Assembly: GCF_900769625.1 (NCBI RefSeq)
Contig: NZ_CAAGHK010000082.1
Span: 7,965 to 71,964, forward strand
Length of the DNA stretch: 64,000 nt
Reading direction: 5' to 3'
Origin: an uncultured Clostridium sp.
Lineage (GTDB): Bacteria > Bacillota > Clostridia > Clostridiales > Clostridiaceae
Part shown: piece after piece, positions 1 through 9,225 of the stretch
How the letters are laid out: the number at the start of each line of letters is the position of its first letter
Numbering within the stretch: position 1 is the first letter of the stretch
The notes under the pieces: generated by a model
Told to the model about the DNA's origin: nothing
The model's database searches: none
What the model saw: only the letters and a program-made list of their open reading frames with translations
Program-made: the position numbers and the translations under genes

Positions 1-3000
1 AAGGACTCTTCCATCTGGACTTGTTATACCTTCAATTCCATACATTGATCCATTTGGATTGTATGGCATATTTAATGATACATTCCCTTCTAAGTCAACA
101 TACTGAGTTGCAACTTGTCCATTTTCAATTAATTCCTTAATTAAGCTTTCTGGTGCAACAAATCTTCCTTCACCATGTGAAATTGCTACTGAATGAATAT
201 CTCCAGCATTTACTTCACTGAACCATGGTGATTTATTTGATGTAACTCTTGTTCTAACAATTGAGCTCATATGTCTGTTTATGCTATTGTATGTCAATGT
301 TGCCATGTCTTCTTTTATATCTACAATTTCTCCATATGGTACTAATCCTAATTTGATTAATGCCTGGAAGCCGTTGCATATACCAAGTGCTAATCCATCT
401 CTATTTTTAAGAAGTTCCATGACTTCATTTGCTATCTTTTCATTTCTTAATGCATTTGCTATAAACTTACCTGATCCATCTGGTTCATCTCCAGCTGAAA
501 ATCCCCCTGGTATCATAAGTATCTGAGCATTTGAAATTTCTTTTGCCAATCTGTCTATTGAATCTGCTAATGCTTCTTTAGTAATATTTCTGAATACTAC
601 CTGCGTAACATCTGCCCCTGCATTCTTAAATGCTCTTTCACAATCATATTCACAGTTGTTTCCTGGGAATACTGGAATTACAACCTTTGGCTTAGCAATT
701 TTAATCTTAGGAGATGCATAAGATTTAGCTTCAAATAATGGTGTTTCAACCTTTTCTGCTGTTTTTTCTGTTTCTATTGGATATACATTTTTAAGTTTTT
801 CTTCATAAGTCTTTTCTAATAAAGTTATATCAAATTTAAAATCGTATTCGCTGCTTGCTATTACACCTTGAGCAGTTGTCTTACCAACTACTTTATATTG
901 TGAATCCTTAAATGCTTCATCAAGATTTACTTCTTCATTAACTTCTGCTAATACGCCTCCATAATTAAAGCCGAATAAGTCTTCTTTAGTTAAGTTTTCA
1001 ATTTCTGCCCCAATTCTGTTTCCAAGTGCCATCTTAGTAATACATTCAGATACACCGCCAAATTTAACTGCTGAAGCTGAAATAACTTTTCCTTCTTGGA
1101 TTAATCTATATAACACATCTAAATTGTTCTTATATTTTTCTATATTGATAGTTCCATCATTTAATTTTTCTACTGTAAGTAAAACTAACTTTGAACCGGA
1201 CTTCTTAAATTCTGGTGAAATAACCTTTTTAGCTTTTTCAACACCTACTGCAAAAGAAACTAATGTTGGAGGTACATCTAAAGTACCAAAGCTTCCTGAC
1301 ATTGAATCTTTACCACCGATTGCTGCAATTTCAAGAGCCATTTGTGCTTCATAAGCTCCAAGTAATGCTGCAAAAGGCTTTCCCCATCTATCGCTATCTT
1401 TTCCAAGTTTTTCAAAATATTCCTGAAATGTAAGATGAGATGTTCTGAAATTACCACCCATAGCTGCAAGTTTTGTTACACTTTCAATTACTGAGTAATA
1501 AGCCATGTGGTATGGACTCCACATTCCTAGTTCTGGATTTAATCCAAATGTCATTAGTGTTGCATCCTTGCTTTCACCACCAGAAACAACTATCTTAGCT
1601 GCCATACCTTCTGCTGGTGTCTTTGCATACTTCCCACCAAATGGCATAAGTACTGTTCCACCACCAATTGTTGAGTCAAATCTTTCACTTAATCCCTGTT
1701 GTGAAGCAACGTTTAATTTCTTTAAGTTATTTAACCATTCTTCTTTTACATTAACATCTTTAACAGCATAAGGATAATCTACTGGAGCTTTAACATTTAC
1801 ATCAGTCTTTTGAGTTGCTCCATTTGTATCTAAGAAAGTTCTCTTTAAATCAACGATGTTTTTTCCTCTCCAGAAAAGTCTTAATCTATCTGTATCTGTA
1901 ACATTTGCAACTAATGTTGCTTCTAAGTTTTCTTCATTTGAAAGTCTTATGAATTCATCAACATTTTCCTTTGTTACTACAACAGCCATTCTTTCCTGAG
2001 ATTCTGAAACAGCTAATTCTGTTCCATCTAAACCTTCATATTTCTTTGTAACTTTATCTAAATCTATATCTAATCCTCTGCAAAGTTCACCAATTGCAAC
2101 TGAAACTCCACCTGCTCCAAAGTCGTTACATCTCTTTATCATCTTTGCAACTTTAGGATTTCTGAATAATCTTTGTAATTTTCTTTCTGTAGGGGCATTA
2201 CCCTTTTGAACTTCTGCACCACATTCATTGATAGAATCTACTGTATGTTCCTTTGATGAACCTGTTGCTCCACCAACACCATCTCTACCAGTTCTTCCAC
2301 CAAGAAGAATTATTACATCACCTAATGCTGGTTCTTCACGTACAACATTCTCTTTTGGTGCTGATGCGATAACTGCTCCAACTTCCATTCTTTTTGCTAC
2401 ATAATTTGGATGATAAACTTCCTGAACCTGACCAGTTGCAAGACCGATCTGATTACCGTATGAGCTGTATCCATGAGCAGCCCCAAGAACTATCTTTCTT
2501 TGAGGTAATTTACCTTCCATAGTATCTTCAATTGGAACTGTAGGATCAGCAGCACCTGTAACTCTCATTGCCTGATATACATAAGTTCTTCCTGAAAGTG
2601 GATCTCTTATAGCTCCACCAAGACATGTTGCTGCTCCACCAAATGGTTCAATTTCTGTTGGATGATTGTGAGTTTCGTTTTTAAACATTACAAGGTAATC
2701 TTTCATACCCTTGTCTGTTTCGACCTTAACATTTATAGAACATGCATTGATTTCTTCCGATATGTCTAAATCATTAAGTTTCCCTCTCTTTTTAAGTTCC
2801 TTCATTGCAATTGTTCCAAGATCCATTAATGTCCTATTTTTTTGTTTTTCATTATAAACATATTCTCTTGATTTTAAATATTCTTGGTAACTCTTTTTGA
2901 TAGGTTTTGTGTATTTGCTGTCTTCTATATGTATATCTTCTAATACTGTTGAGAATGTTGTATGTCGGCAGTGATCTGACCAGTAAGTATCGATAACCTT

Positions 3001-3642
3001 AATTTCAGTTATGCTTGGTTCACGTTTTTCTTCTTTAAAATAATCTTGAATCATCACAAGATCATCACTACTCATTGCTAATCCTAATTCACTATGGAAT
3101 TCTTTTAATTCTTCTACTGTTTTCTGGGTAAATCCGTCTAAGATCTGAACGTCGTTAGGTATTTTTGATATTCCTGCTAATTCTTTACTATCTATATCTA
3201 CTTCTCTTGAATCAACAGGGTTGATATAATACTTTTTAATCTTTTCTACATCGCTTTGTGAAAGCTTTCCTTTTAAAATAACTATTTTTGCTGATTTGAT
3301 TTCTACTTTATCTTCAGCTGTTAAAAGTGATAAACATTCTGAAGCAGAATCAGCTCTTTGATCATACTGACCTGGTAGGAACTCAACTCCAAAAGCTATT
3401 TCTCCTTCATTGATTGGTAACTTTTCTTCATAGATTTTATCAACTGTAAGTTCTGCAAAAATTGTGTGTAATGATTTTTTGTAATAATCTTCTGATATAT
3501 CAGAAATTAAGTACTTGTTAATCACTCTTACGTCTTCAAGGTTTGCAAGTCCTAAGTTCTCTTTAAAATCTCTTAATAAACTTTGAGCTTCAACATTAAA
3601 TCCGCTCTTCTTTTCAACAAATACACTTCTAATATTTGACAT
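1..3642 (-). CDS. purL: Phosphoribosylformylglycinamidine synthase, single-chain PurL (C-terminus cut by window edge)
   Basis: This enzyme converts FGAR, glutamine and ATP to FGAM in purine synthesis, in the cytoplasm. The reading frame is open from the ATG at 3642 to the window edge (1214 codons), so an estimated 50 C-terminal residues are missing. The order is an N-terminal PurS-like and linker part, two AIR-synthase-type halves (for example the KNETHNHPT and NDFGAGG segments), then a class I glutamine amidotransferase domain from about residue 985. The amidotransferase residues are visible: Cys1089 in GICNG, His1156 and Glu1158 in HGEGR. This single-chain layout is the large type rather than the separate PurS/PurQ/PurL set. 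The start follows a TTTGGAGG ribosome site, and a consensus promoter lies about 100 bases upstream. No other pur gene is in the window. Confidence 0.97.
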   Translation of the reverse strand, partial: MSNIRSVFVEKKSGFNVEAQSLLRDFKENLGLANLEDVRVINKYLISDISEDYYKKSLHTIFAELTVDKIYEEKLPINEGEIAFGVEFLPGQYDQRADSASECLSLLTAEDKVEIKSAKIVILKGKLSQSDVEKIKKYYINPVDSREVDIDSKELAGISKIPNDVQILDGFTQKTVEELKEFHSELGLAMSSDDLVMIQDYFKEEKREPSITEIKVIDTYWSDHCRHTTFSTVLEDIHIEDSKYTKPIKKSYQEYLKSREYVYNEKQKNRTLMDLGTIAMKELKKRGKLNDLDISEEINACSINVKVETDKGMKDYLVMFKNETHNHPTEIEPFGGAATCLGGAIRDPLSGRTYVYQAMRVTGAADPTVPIEDTMEGKLPQRKIVLGAAHGYSSYGNQIGLATGQVQEVYHPNYVAKRMEVGAVIASAPKENVVREEPALGDVIILLGGRTGRDGVGGATGSSKEHTVDSINECGAEVQKGNAPTERKLQRLFRNPKVAKMIKRCNDFGAGGVSVAIGELCRGLDIDLDKVTKKYEGLDGTELAVSESQERMAVVVTKENVDEFIRLSNEENLEATLVANVTDTDRLRLFWRGKNIVDLKRTFLDTNGATQKTDVNVKAPVDYPYAVKDVNVKEEWLNNLKKLNVASQQGLSERFDSTIGGGTVLMPFGGKYAKTPAEGMAAKIVVSGGESKDATLMTFGLNPELGMWSPYHMAYYSVIESVTKLAAMGGNFRTSHLTFQEYFEKLGKDSDRWGKPFAALLGAYEAQMALEIAAIGGKDSMSGSFGTLDVPPTLVSFAVGVEKAKKVISPEFKKSGSKLVLLTVEKLNDGTINIEKYKNNLDVLYRLIQEGKVISASAVKFGGVSECITKMALGNRIGAEIENLTKEDLFGFNYGGVLAEVNEEVNLDEAFKDSQYKVVGKTTAQGVIASSEYDFKFDITLLEKTYEEKLKNVYPIETEKTAEKVETPLFEAKSYASPKIKIAKPKVVIPVFPGNNCEYDCERAFKNAGADVTQVVFRNITKEALADSIDRLAKEISNAQILMIPGGFSAGDEPDGSGKFIANALRNEKIANEVMELLKNRDGLALGICNGFQALIKLGLVPYGEIVDIKEDMATLTYNSINRHMSSIVRTRVTSNKSPWFSEVNAGDIHSVAISHGEGRFVAPESLIKELIENGQVATQYVDLEGNVSLNMPYNPNGSMYGIEGITSPDGRVL

Positions 3643-3678
3643 ATTAATTCCTCCAAAATATTGTGAGATTTAGCTTAT

Positions 3679-3696
3679 CACCACATCATTGTGGTG
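3679..3696 (-). other. Short hairpin in purL leader
   Basis: CACCACA and TGTGGTG form a 7-bp stem with a 4-base loop in the purL leader, between promoter and ribosome site. No T-tract follows, so it is not a terminator. It could stabilise the 5' end or be a regulator site. Confidence 0.35.
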
Positions 3697-3743
3697 CGAA
3701 TATTTTTTAATTAATCATTTTTAACTTTCGTATTTCTAAGTTT

Positions 3744-3772
3744 AGATTATCATTTAGGACGTACATTGTCAA
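3744..3772 (-). promoter_or_regulatory. Sigma-A type promoter for purL
   Basis: On the minus strand the sequence reads TTGACA, 17 bases, TAATCT, which is nearly consensus. The leader before purL is about 100 bases and carries one short hairpin at 3679-3696. I looked for a purine riboswitch or a clear PurR box in 3643-4013 and cannot support one. Confidence 0.75.
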
Positions 3773-4013
3773 CTTAAATTGTGCATTTTTTAAATTTACA
3801 GAGCATTTTTACGAATCATTTTTAGTGTAATTCTACTTAAAATTCGTTTTTACCTTTTTTTGAAAGTTTTTTATCGATATATATTAAATTCAAACTTGAT
3901 ATCTTTTAAAATTGTTCTTTAATTCGACTTTTTTCGTTTTTAATATAAAACATACCACTTTACAATAAAATTAGCTGACTTCATCTCGCGAAGCAAAGTA
4001 ATTAATGGAATCT

Positions 4014-4292
4014 TTAATTGTTAAAATATTTTGCAGATTGTAGTACTTTCAACAACTTCCCAATAAATAATTCTTTAATTTGAAGTGTATCATCAACTAT
4101 TAAATAAATAGTTAGATTATCTTTCAATTCATTAGGAATAAGCGTTGTTAAAATGTTGATAGTTGTTATCGCTAACTCGGTTATATTAAAATTCTTTTCC
4201 AATAAGAAATAATAAAATCTATTTAAGCAGACGTTCAAATACTTTCTTATAAATTTATAATAAAGTAATTTTATAGACTTAACTTCTTGCAT
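4014..4292 (-). pseudogene. Transposase remnant (probable IS4-type, N-terminal part)
   Basis: The 92-residue frame has the look of the N-terminal part of a clostridial DDE transposase: a leucine-rich helical start, then the segment LIVDDTLQIK, which resembles the DDT motif around the first catalytic Asp of IS4-like enzymes. After that segment it diverges and stops, so most of the catalytic domain is missing. I see no terminal inverted repeats. It directly abuts the broken 3' end of the aspA remnant, which suggests an old insertion followed by deletion. The family assignment is from recalled motif similarity only. Confidence 0.45.
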
Positions 4293-4334
4293 ATATAGAA
4301 TTGAAATTACTGTTATTTGAAAGCTATCAAAACT

Positions 4335-5420
4335 TCATTTATAAAAAATACTTTTATATGTAGTTAATGTAGCTGCTGCATTCTTTAATGTTTCTATTGA
4401 TTCAAAAAGATTATAGAATAAAACAGGCTCAAATGCATTAAGTTCTAACTGCCCACTCTCAGCTGCCATAGTTATTGTATAATCGTTTCCTATAATATTG
4501 AAAGCAACCTGTGAAACTACTTCCGGTATTACCGGATTTACCTTGCCAGGCATTATTGATGAAGCATTCTGCATAGCTGGCAGATTAATTTCTGAAATAC
4601 CAGTCTTTGGACCACTTGAAAGTAATCTTAAATCATTTTACATTTTAGATAAATCAACTGCACATGTCTTTAATACTCCTGATACAGCTACAAATCCATC
4701 AAGATTCTGTGTAGCATCAATTAAATCTTTCGCCTGAACAACATCAAAATCACATATCTTTTTCAAATTTTCTACTATATTTTCTAAATACTCAGAACTT
4801 GCATTTATTGAAGTACCTATTGCTGTTGCTCCCATATTTATTGTAAGCATTTCTTTTCCTGCACTTTCAATTCTTTTTATATCACGTTTTATCATTGATG
4901 CAAAAGCATTAAAAGTTTGTCCTAATCTTATTGTAACTGCATCCTGTAACTGTGTACGTCCCATTTTAATAACCTCATTAAATTCTAAAGCCTTAGCCCT
5001 TAATTCCTTATATAATCTCTGTAATTCCTTGACTGCTTCTGGCAGCATTTTTAATACGGTAAGTTTTCCTGCTGTTGGAAATACATCATTTGTTGACTGG
5101 GCCATGTTAACATCATCATTTGGATGTATTATACTGTAATCACCTTTTTTTCATCCTAACAATTCAATTGCACGATTTGCAATAACTTCATTAGCATTCA
5201 TATTAGCTGATGTCCCTGCTCCCCCTTGAATTGGATCTAAAATAAATTGTTCGTGAAATTTACCACAAATTATCTCATCGCATGTATTAATAATTGCATT
5301 TGCTAAATGTGGCTGTAAGTATCCTGCATTCTTATTTGTAACTGCTGCTGCTTTTTTTATTTCAGCAAGGCTTACTATCAGTTTTTCATGCATAAATCGG
5401 TTTGTTATTGGAAATTTAAG
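4335..5420 (-). pseudogene. aspA: Aspartate ammonia-lyase (aspartase) remnant
   Basis: Aspartase converts L-aspartate to fumarate and ammonia. One continuous frame matches the aspartase/fumarase superfamily but is interrupted by TGA at 5151-5153 (between ELLG and KKGDY) and TAA at 4638-4640 (after DLSKM, where aspartases usually read MCNDLRLLSSG). Downstream of each stop the homology resumes in the same frame, so these are substitutions, not frameshifts. The superfamily signature survives as SSIMPGKVNP. About 35-40 N-terminal residues are missing (recognisable sequence starts near FPITNRFMHEK) and about 110 C-terminal residues are gone after LTTYKS. No ribosome site precedes the fragment. The neighbour at 4014-4292 is a transposase remnant. 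Confidence 0.88.
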
Positions 5421-5567
5421 TGTTTTATTTTTCTCTTTTTATTCTATAATTCATATATTAGATATATTTTTCAAATAATAATTCGTTATTTTAATCAATG
5501 CAGTAATTTCCAAATAATAAGAAACAGCAGTATTTATTTGAATAATTACTGCTGTTTCTATCACTAT

Positions 5568-6383
5568 TTAGTTTTGATTAATTACTTCTTTAGCCATATT
5601 AATCATATCTTCCTGAGTCAGATCAGTGTAGTTAGAATTTGAAATACAATATGATACTCCATCTTCATACCATATTACTGCCTGAGCTTCATCTACTGTT
5701 ATTTCATCACTTCCATATCCTATCTGAAGTATACCTTTTTCCTGCAACTCTTTTTCTTCTTCTGATGGTTGATAATCTGATGGTACTGATTTATACTGAC
5801 TGCTTGAATACTCTATTGTTATACCCTTGTATTCTTCTATAACACCATTATTCAATGTATTTTCACCGAGATACTTCTGATCTATTTTTTCTGCTGACAT
5901 ATTTAAATACTGATTCTTTTCTGAATTTTCTCTTGTATAATAAAAATCAGCGCCTTTAAATTTATCAGCATCATCTCCCTTTTCATTCTTTATTTCATTA
6001 TTAGAATAGTTAAATGTTTCAAACTTAAATCCATTACTAAATGATTCTACATACTTAGGAGTAAATCCAACCTTTTCATTGACTATTGTTTCTGTTGGAA
6101 AAGTTTTAGTTTCAGTCAGCTTTGAAGATGATTTATACCACCCTGAAAGATTAGTTGCTGCAACACATGTTACTGTTGTAAACACACAGATAACTCCTGC
6201 AATTAATGCTGTTTTAGGTCTTAAAAATTTATATTTCATATTAAAATTCCTCTTTTCTTCTTTTCTTAAAATTTCACTTCTTACTTTAAATAATAAATCT
6301 TCTGGTGCTGAAATTCCCTCAGTCTCATTATTCAAGCACTGTTTAATATCTCTATCTATTTTTTCATCATAACTTTTTCTCAT
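5568..6383 (-). CDS. Membrane-anchored anti-sigma-like protein (DUF4367-type)
   Basis: The 271-residue protein has a cytoplasmic N-terminus of about 60 residues, one membrane helix (about 61-80, ALIAGVICVFTTVTCVAA) and a large extracytoplasmic part. The C-terminal portion (QAVIWYEDGVSYCISNSNYTDLTQEDMINMAKEVI) is typical of DUF4367 domains found in partners of ECF sigma factors. The probable role is to hold the sigma factor encoded just upstream at the membrane until a signal arrives. The start chosen is the ATG at 6383, which overlaps the sigma stop by one base and has GGAG upstream; a GTG at 6395 is in frame but touches AAGGA with no spacing. The signal is unknown. Confidence 0.75.
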   Translation of the reverse strand: MRKSYDEKIDRDIKQCLNNETEGISAPEDLLFKVRSEILRKEEKRNFNMKYKFLRPKTALIAGVICVFTTVTCVAATNLSGWYKSSSKLTETKTFPTETIVNEKVGFTPKYVESFSNGFKFETFNYSNNEIKNEKGDDADKFKGADFYYTRENSEKNQYLNMSAEKIDQKYLGENTLNNGVIEEYKGITIEYSSSQYKSVPSDYQPSEEEKELQEKGILQIGYGSDEITVDEAQAVIWYEDGVSYCISNSNYTDLTQEDMINMAKEVINQN

Positions 6384-6955
6384 CAAACTCCACACTCCTT
6401 CATACTTGTATGTCCATATTCATCAGATTGTATAAGACTGCTTTTTAATTTTCTCCTTGCACTATGAAGACGCGACTTTACTGTTCCTTCAAAGCATCCC
6501 ATAACCCCCGCTATTTCTTTGACTGTCAGTTCATTGAAATAATAAAGAATTATTACCGTCTTCTGCTTTATTTCAAGATTTTTAATTTCTTCATGAAGTA
6601 TTCCTTCCTGTTCTTTTCTTATATATTGATTTACACATTCACTATTCTTTTCATCATCTACTTTTTCAAATATATTCTCAACTGGCACAGCCCTTTTCTC
6701 TTTCTTTGAATATTTCCATGCAGTTCTTGTAAGCATCTTAAAAAACCATGATTTAAATTTTTCTGGATTTTTCAAGTTTTTTATATAAGTGTAGCAGACT
6801 ACAAATGCTTCCTGCACAATATCTTCACTTGTATGTTCATTACCTGTAATAAGATATGAATACTTATAGGCTTCATTTTTATAAATTTCAAAAAGCTTTC
6901 CAAATGCAGTCATATCACCAGCCTGGATTTTTATGACAAGTTCCTTTTCATTCAC
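6383..6955 (-). CDS. ECF-type RNA polymerase sigma factor
   Basis: The 190-residue product has sigma-70 region 2 (about 10-80, with SEDIVQEAFVVCYTYI) and region 4 (about 120-175, with LTVKEIAGVMGCFEGTVKSRLHSARRKL), the pattern of ECF sigma factors. It would direct RNA polymerase to a stress or envelope regulon. The start chosen is the GTG at 6955, behind AGGGAGA with good spacing; upstream in-frame ATG (6973) and TTG (6985) have no ribosome site. It is translationally coupled to the anti-sigma gene, and the pair is probably autoregulated, though I could not identify the promoter motif. Confidence 0.88.
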   Translation of the reverse strand: MNEKELVIKIQAGDMTAFGKLFEIYKNEAYKYSYLITGNEHTSEDIVQEAFVVCYTYIKNLKNPEKFKSWFFKMLTRTAWKYSKKEKRAVPVENIFEKVDDEKNSECVNQYIRKEQEGILHEEIKNLEIKQKTVIILYYFNELTVKEIAGVMGCFEGTVKSRLHSARRKLKSSLIQSDEYGHTSMKECGV

Positions 6956-7097
6956 TTTATTCTCTCCCTTCATGTTTCTTATCAATGCATCTATATATTA
7001 GAGACTTCATGTTTATAAATGGTTCATTTTATTTATAATTTTTTTATTAAATATTTATCTTATTCTCAGACTCTATCCTTATTCTCGCTAAAAAACA

Positions 7098-7121
7098 TCC
7101 ATAGATTATACTATCTATGGA
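7098..7121 (-). terminator. Second hairpin downstream of CLC gene
   Basis: A perfect 9-bp stem (TCCATAGAT / ATCTATGGA) with a 6-base loop is followed on the minus strand by TGTTTTTT. It sits behind the terminator at 7143-7172 and could act as a backup. Confidence 0.6.
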
Positions 7122-7142
7122 AATCTTATAAAATAATAATAT

Positions 7143-7172
7143 AAAAAAAGCACCTCTTAACGATGATGCTTT
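7143..7172 (-). terminator. Terminator of the CLC gene
   Basis: On the minus strand AAAGCATC and GGTGCTTT form an 8-bp stem with one G-U pair, followed directly by a run of T. It lies 19 bases after the stop of the CLC gene. Confidence 0.8.
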
Positions 7173-7190
7173 CTCAATTGAATTACATAT

Positions 7191-8444
7191 TTATTTTGCA
7201 TTTCTATTTATATATTCAGCCTTAATCTTAGAATACATTATTTTCTGACTGCTATATAAACTATAGTATCCTGATTCCATATAGCTTACACCACAAGCAA
7301 TTGCAAACATTACTATATTTCCTGCTCCAAAAAGCTCAATGCTGAGAATTATTGATGTTATCAAAGTATTTACAACTCCGCAGAATAAAGCAACCAGTCC
7401 AACTGCTGCTCCAAAACAAGGATTCAATCCTAACATACTTCCAAAAACGCATCCAAACGTTGAACCTATAAAAAATGTAGGTACTATCTCTCCACCTTTA
7501 TATCCTACACCTATAGTAACTGCTGTAAATATCATTTTTAGGATAAATGCTTCTGGTCGTGCACTGCCATTCAGAGCATTTGATATTATCTCCATTCCTG
7601 CACCATTGTAGTCTCTTGTTCCAGTAATTAATGTCAAAATAACTATTACTGAACCTCCTATAAATACTCGCAGGTAACTATTTGGTATTTTTTCCTTGAA
7701 CAATTTATTGCTTTTATGTAGTAACTGACAGAAAATAATGCTCACTACAGCACAAAGACTTCCTAAAATAATAACCTTAATTATATTAGATAAAGATACT
7801 TCCGGTATTACTATTAAATCAAATCTGACTGGTTCGAGACCAAAATAAATCGATACAGCATATGCTGTCAATGATGACACTATACATGGTATAAATGCTG
7901 AATAATAGATTATTCCCACACTTATTACTTCCATAGAAAATAACGTAGCTGTCAGCGGAGTTCCAAACAATGCAGCAAAAACCCCGCTCATTCCACATAA
8001 TGTAACAAGATGCATATCTTTTTCATCAAGACCTATGAAATTACCTATCTTGGAACCTATACTCCCGCCAAGCTGCAATGCTGCCCCTTCTCTTCCTGCT
8101 GATCCTCCTAAAAGATGAGTTATTACCGTTCCAATAAATATGAGCGGTGCCATTAAAAATGGTACTTTTCCATCTGTCCTTATAGAATTAATGACAAGAT
8201 TAGTTCCTGGATCTTCATTCATCCCTTCTTTATAAAGGAACACTATAATCAATCCTCCAAAAGGAAGAAGATATAAAATCCAGGGATATTCATATCTTGT
8301 TTTAGTTGCAAATTCTACACTTAAGTGAAACATACTCCCTACTGTCCCCCCTACAAGGCCAGTCATTACAGCTATTATAATCCACTTGAAAAATGTTGCT
8401 ATATTAAATTGAATCACTCTTAGTCTTCTATTAATTTCTTTCAT
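7191..8444 (-). CDS. CLC-family antiporter, probable fluoride-type (CLC-F)
   Basis: The 417-residue polytopic membrane protein carries the CLC selectivity segments GGSAGREGAALQ (about 113-124, with gating Glu119) and GGEIVPTFFIG (about 318). The usual chloride-binding GSGIP segment is replaced by GTNLV at residues 80-84. In the family such GNNLI-like replacement marks CLC-F proteins, which exchange fluoride for protons and protect against fluoride. There is no C-terminal CBS domain. The assignment to fluoride is an inference from that motif; a chloride role is the alternative. The gene stands alone with its own terminator. I looked for a fluoride (crcB) riboswitch upstream and did not see one. 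Confidence 0.85.
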   Translation of the reverse strand: MKEINRRLRVIQFNIATFFKWIIIAVMTGLVGGTVGSMFHLSVEFATKTRYEYPWILYLLPFGGLIIVFLYKEGMNEDPGTNLVINSIRTDGKVPFLMAPLIFIGTVITHLLGGSAGREGAALQLGGSIGSKIGNFIGLDEKDMHLVTLCGMSGVFAALFGTPLTATLFSMEVISVGIIYYSAFIPCIVSSLTAYAVSIYFGLEPVRFDLIVIPEVSLSNIIKVIILGSLCAVVSIIFCQLLHKSNKLFKEKIPNSYLRVFIGGSVIVILTLITGTRDYNGAGMEIISNALNGSARPEAFILKMIFTAVTIGVGYKGGEIVPTFFIGSTFGCVFGSMLGLNPCFGAAVGLVALFCGVVNTLITSIILSIELFGAGNIVMFAIACGVSYMESGYYSLYSSQKIMYSKIKAEYINRNAK

Positions 8445-8864
8445 GTTTTATCTCCAAATTAACTATAAATTAAAATTTCAAAGTCATTAAAAGCTTAATT
8501 TATATTTATTTTCATAGATATATGCCTAATAAATAATGTGAGTCAAGAGTTAAAACTAAACAAAAAAGAAACATGACAAAATTCAAAATTAGATCAAAAT
8601 AGAAATATGAAAAAACAAATTATTTTAAAACTAATTGAATTATATTGTTATGTTTCTGCTATCTATTATAGCAGATTAGCATACTCTGTGCAACGTTTTA
8701 GTAATACTTTTGTAATATAGATATACTAATTAATTTATTGAAAATACGAAGTATTTTCAGAATTTTTTAACTACTTAAATCTTTATTCACATTAAATATT
8801 ATACAAATAATTATAAAAATCCTGTAAGGATTTTCAGCTCAATTGTCAATTGACATTATACATA
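8445..8864. other. Intergenic region without recognisable gene
   Basis: This A+T-rich stretch upstream of the CLC gene holds no credible coding frame. It contains a hairpin at 8740-8758 (GAAAATAC / GTATTTTC) followed on the plus strand by AGAATTTTTT, and a 12-base palindrome TGTCAATTGACA at 8844-8855. Neither can be tied to a gene. Confidence 0.5.
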
Positions 8865-8865
8865 A

Positions 8866-8896
8866 ATAAAGACCATAAGAAATATCTTATGGTCTT
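8866..8896 (-). terminator. Terminator of the zinc-ribbon gene
   Basis: AAGACCATAAGA and TCTTATGGTCTT form a perfect 12-bp stem with a 4-base loop just after the zinc-ribbon stop codon; TTTATTTATG follows on the minus strand. Confidence 0.75.
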
Positions 8897-8906
8897 AAAA
8901 TCACTA

Positions 8907-9074
8907 TTATTTGTCAAAGTTTCTGTTGTTTCTTTGAGCTTTTCTAGCTTTTCTACATTCAGGACATCTAACTGGATCGTTATCAAATCCTTTTTCTTTG
9001 AAAAATTCTTGTTCACCTACTGAGAATATGAATTCCTTACCGCAATCTTTACATACTAAAGTCTTATCTTCCAT
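8907..9074 (-). CDS. Small zinc-ribbon protein
   Basis: A 55-residue basic protein, MEDKTLVCKDCGKEF at its start, with two CxxC knuckles: Cys8/Cys11 (CKDC) and Cys37/Cys40 (CPEC). The spacing fits a zinc ribbon of the probable zinc-binding family common in clostridia. The tail is rich in Lys, Arg and Asn (RKARKAQRNNRN), which could contact nucleic acid. The start is supported by AAGGAGG eight bases upstream, and a terminator follows the stop. The function is unknown. Confidence 0.85.
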   Translation of the reverse strand: MEDKTLVCKDCGKEFIFSVGEQEFFKEKGFDNDPVRCPECRKARKAQRNNRNFDK

Positions 9075-9225
9075 TATATGAATCCTCCTTATTTCAAAGA
9101 TTAACCGGATACTTTAAACAATCTCTGAAACAGAGGCAATTTTACGAGTATTGATTAAATCTTGAATTTTATTACACTTTAAGAATAGCATACTTTCCTT
9201 TATAATTCAACAAAATTATTACAAT

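Noticed and set aside
3643..4013. Purine riboswitch or PurR box before purL
   Set aside because: Only a short hairpin and promoter are visible; no purine aptamer core or clear PurBox.
4498..4737. Plus-strand frame over the aspA remnant
   Set aside because: The minus strand has clear aspartase homology here, so this is a shadow.
8445..8906. Fluoride riboswitch before the CLC-F-like gene
   Set aside because: I searched the upstream bases for the conserved crcB-motif core and saw no match.
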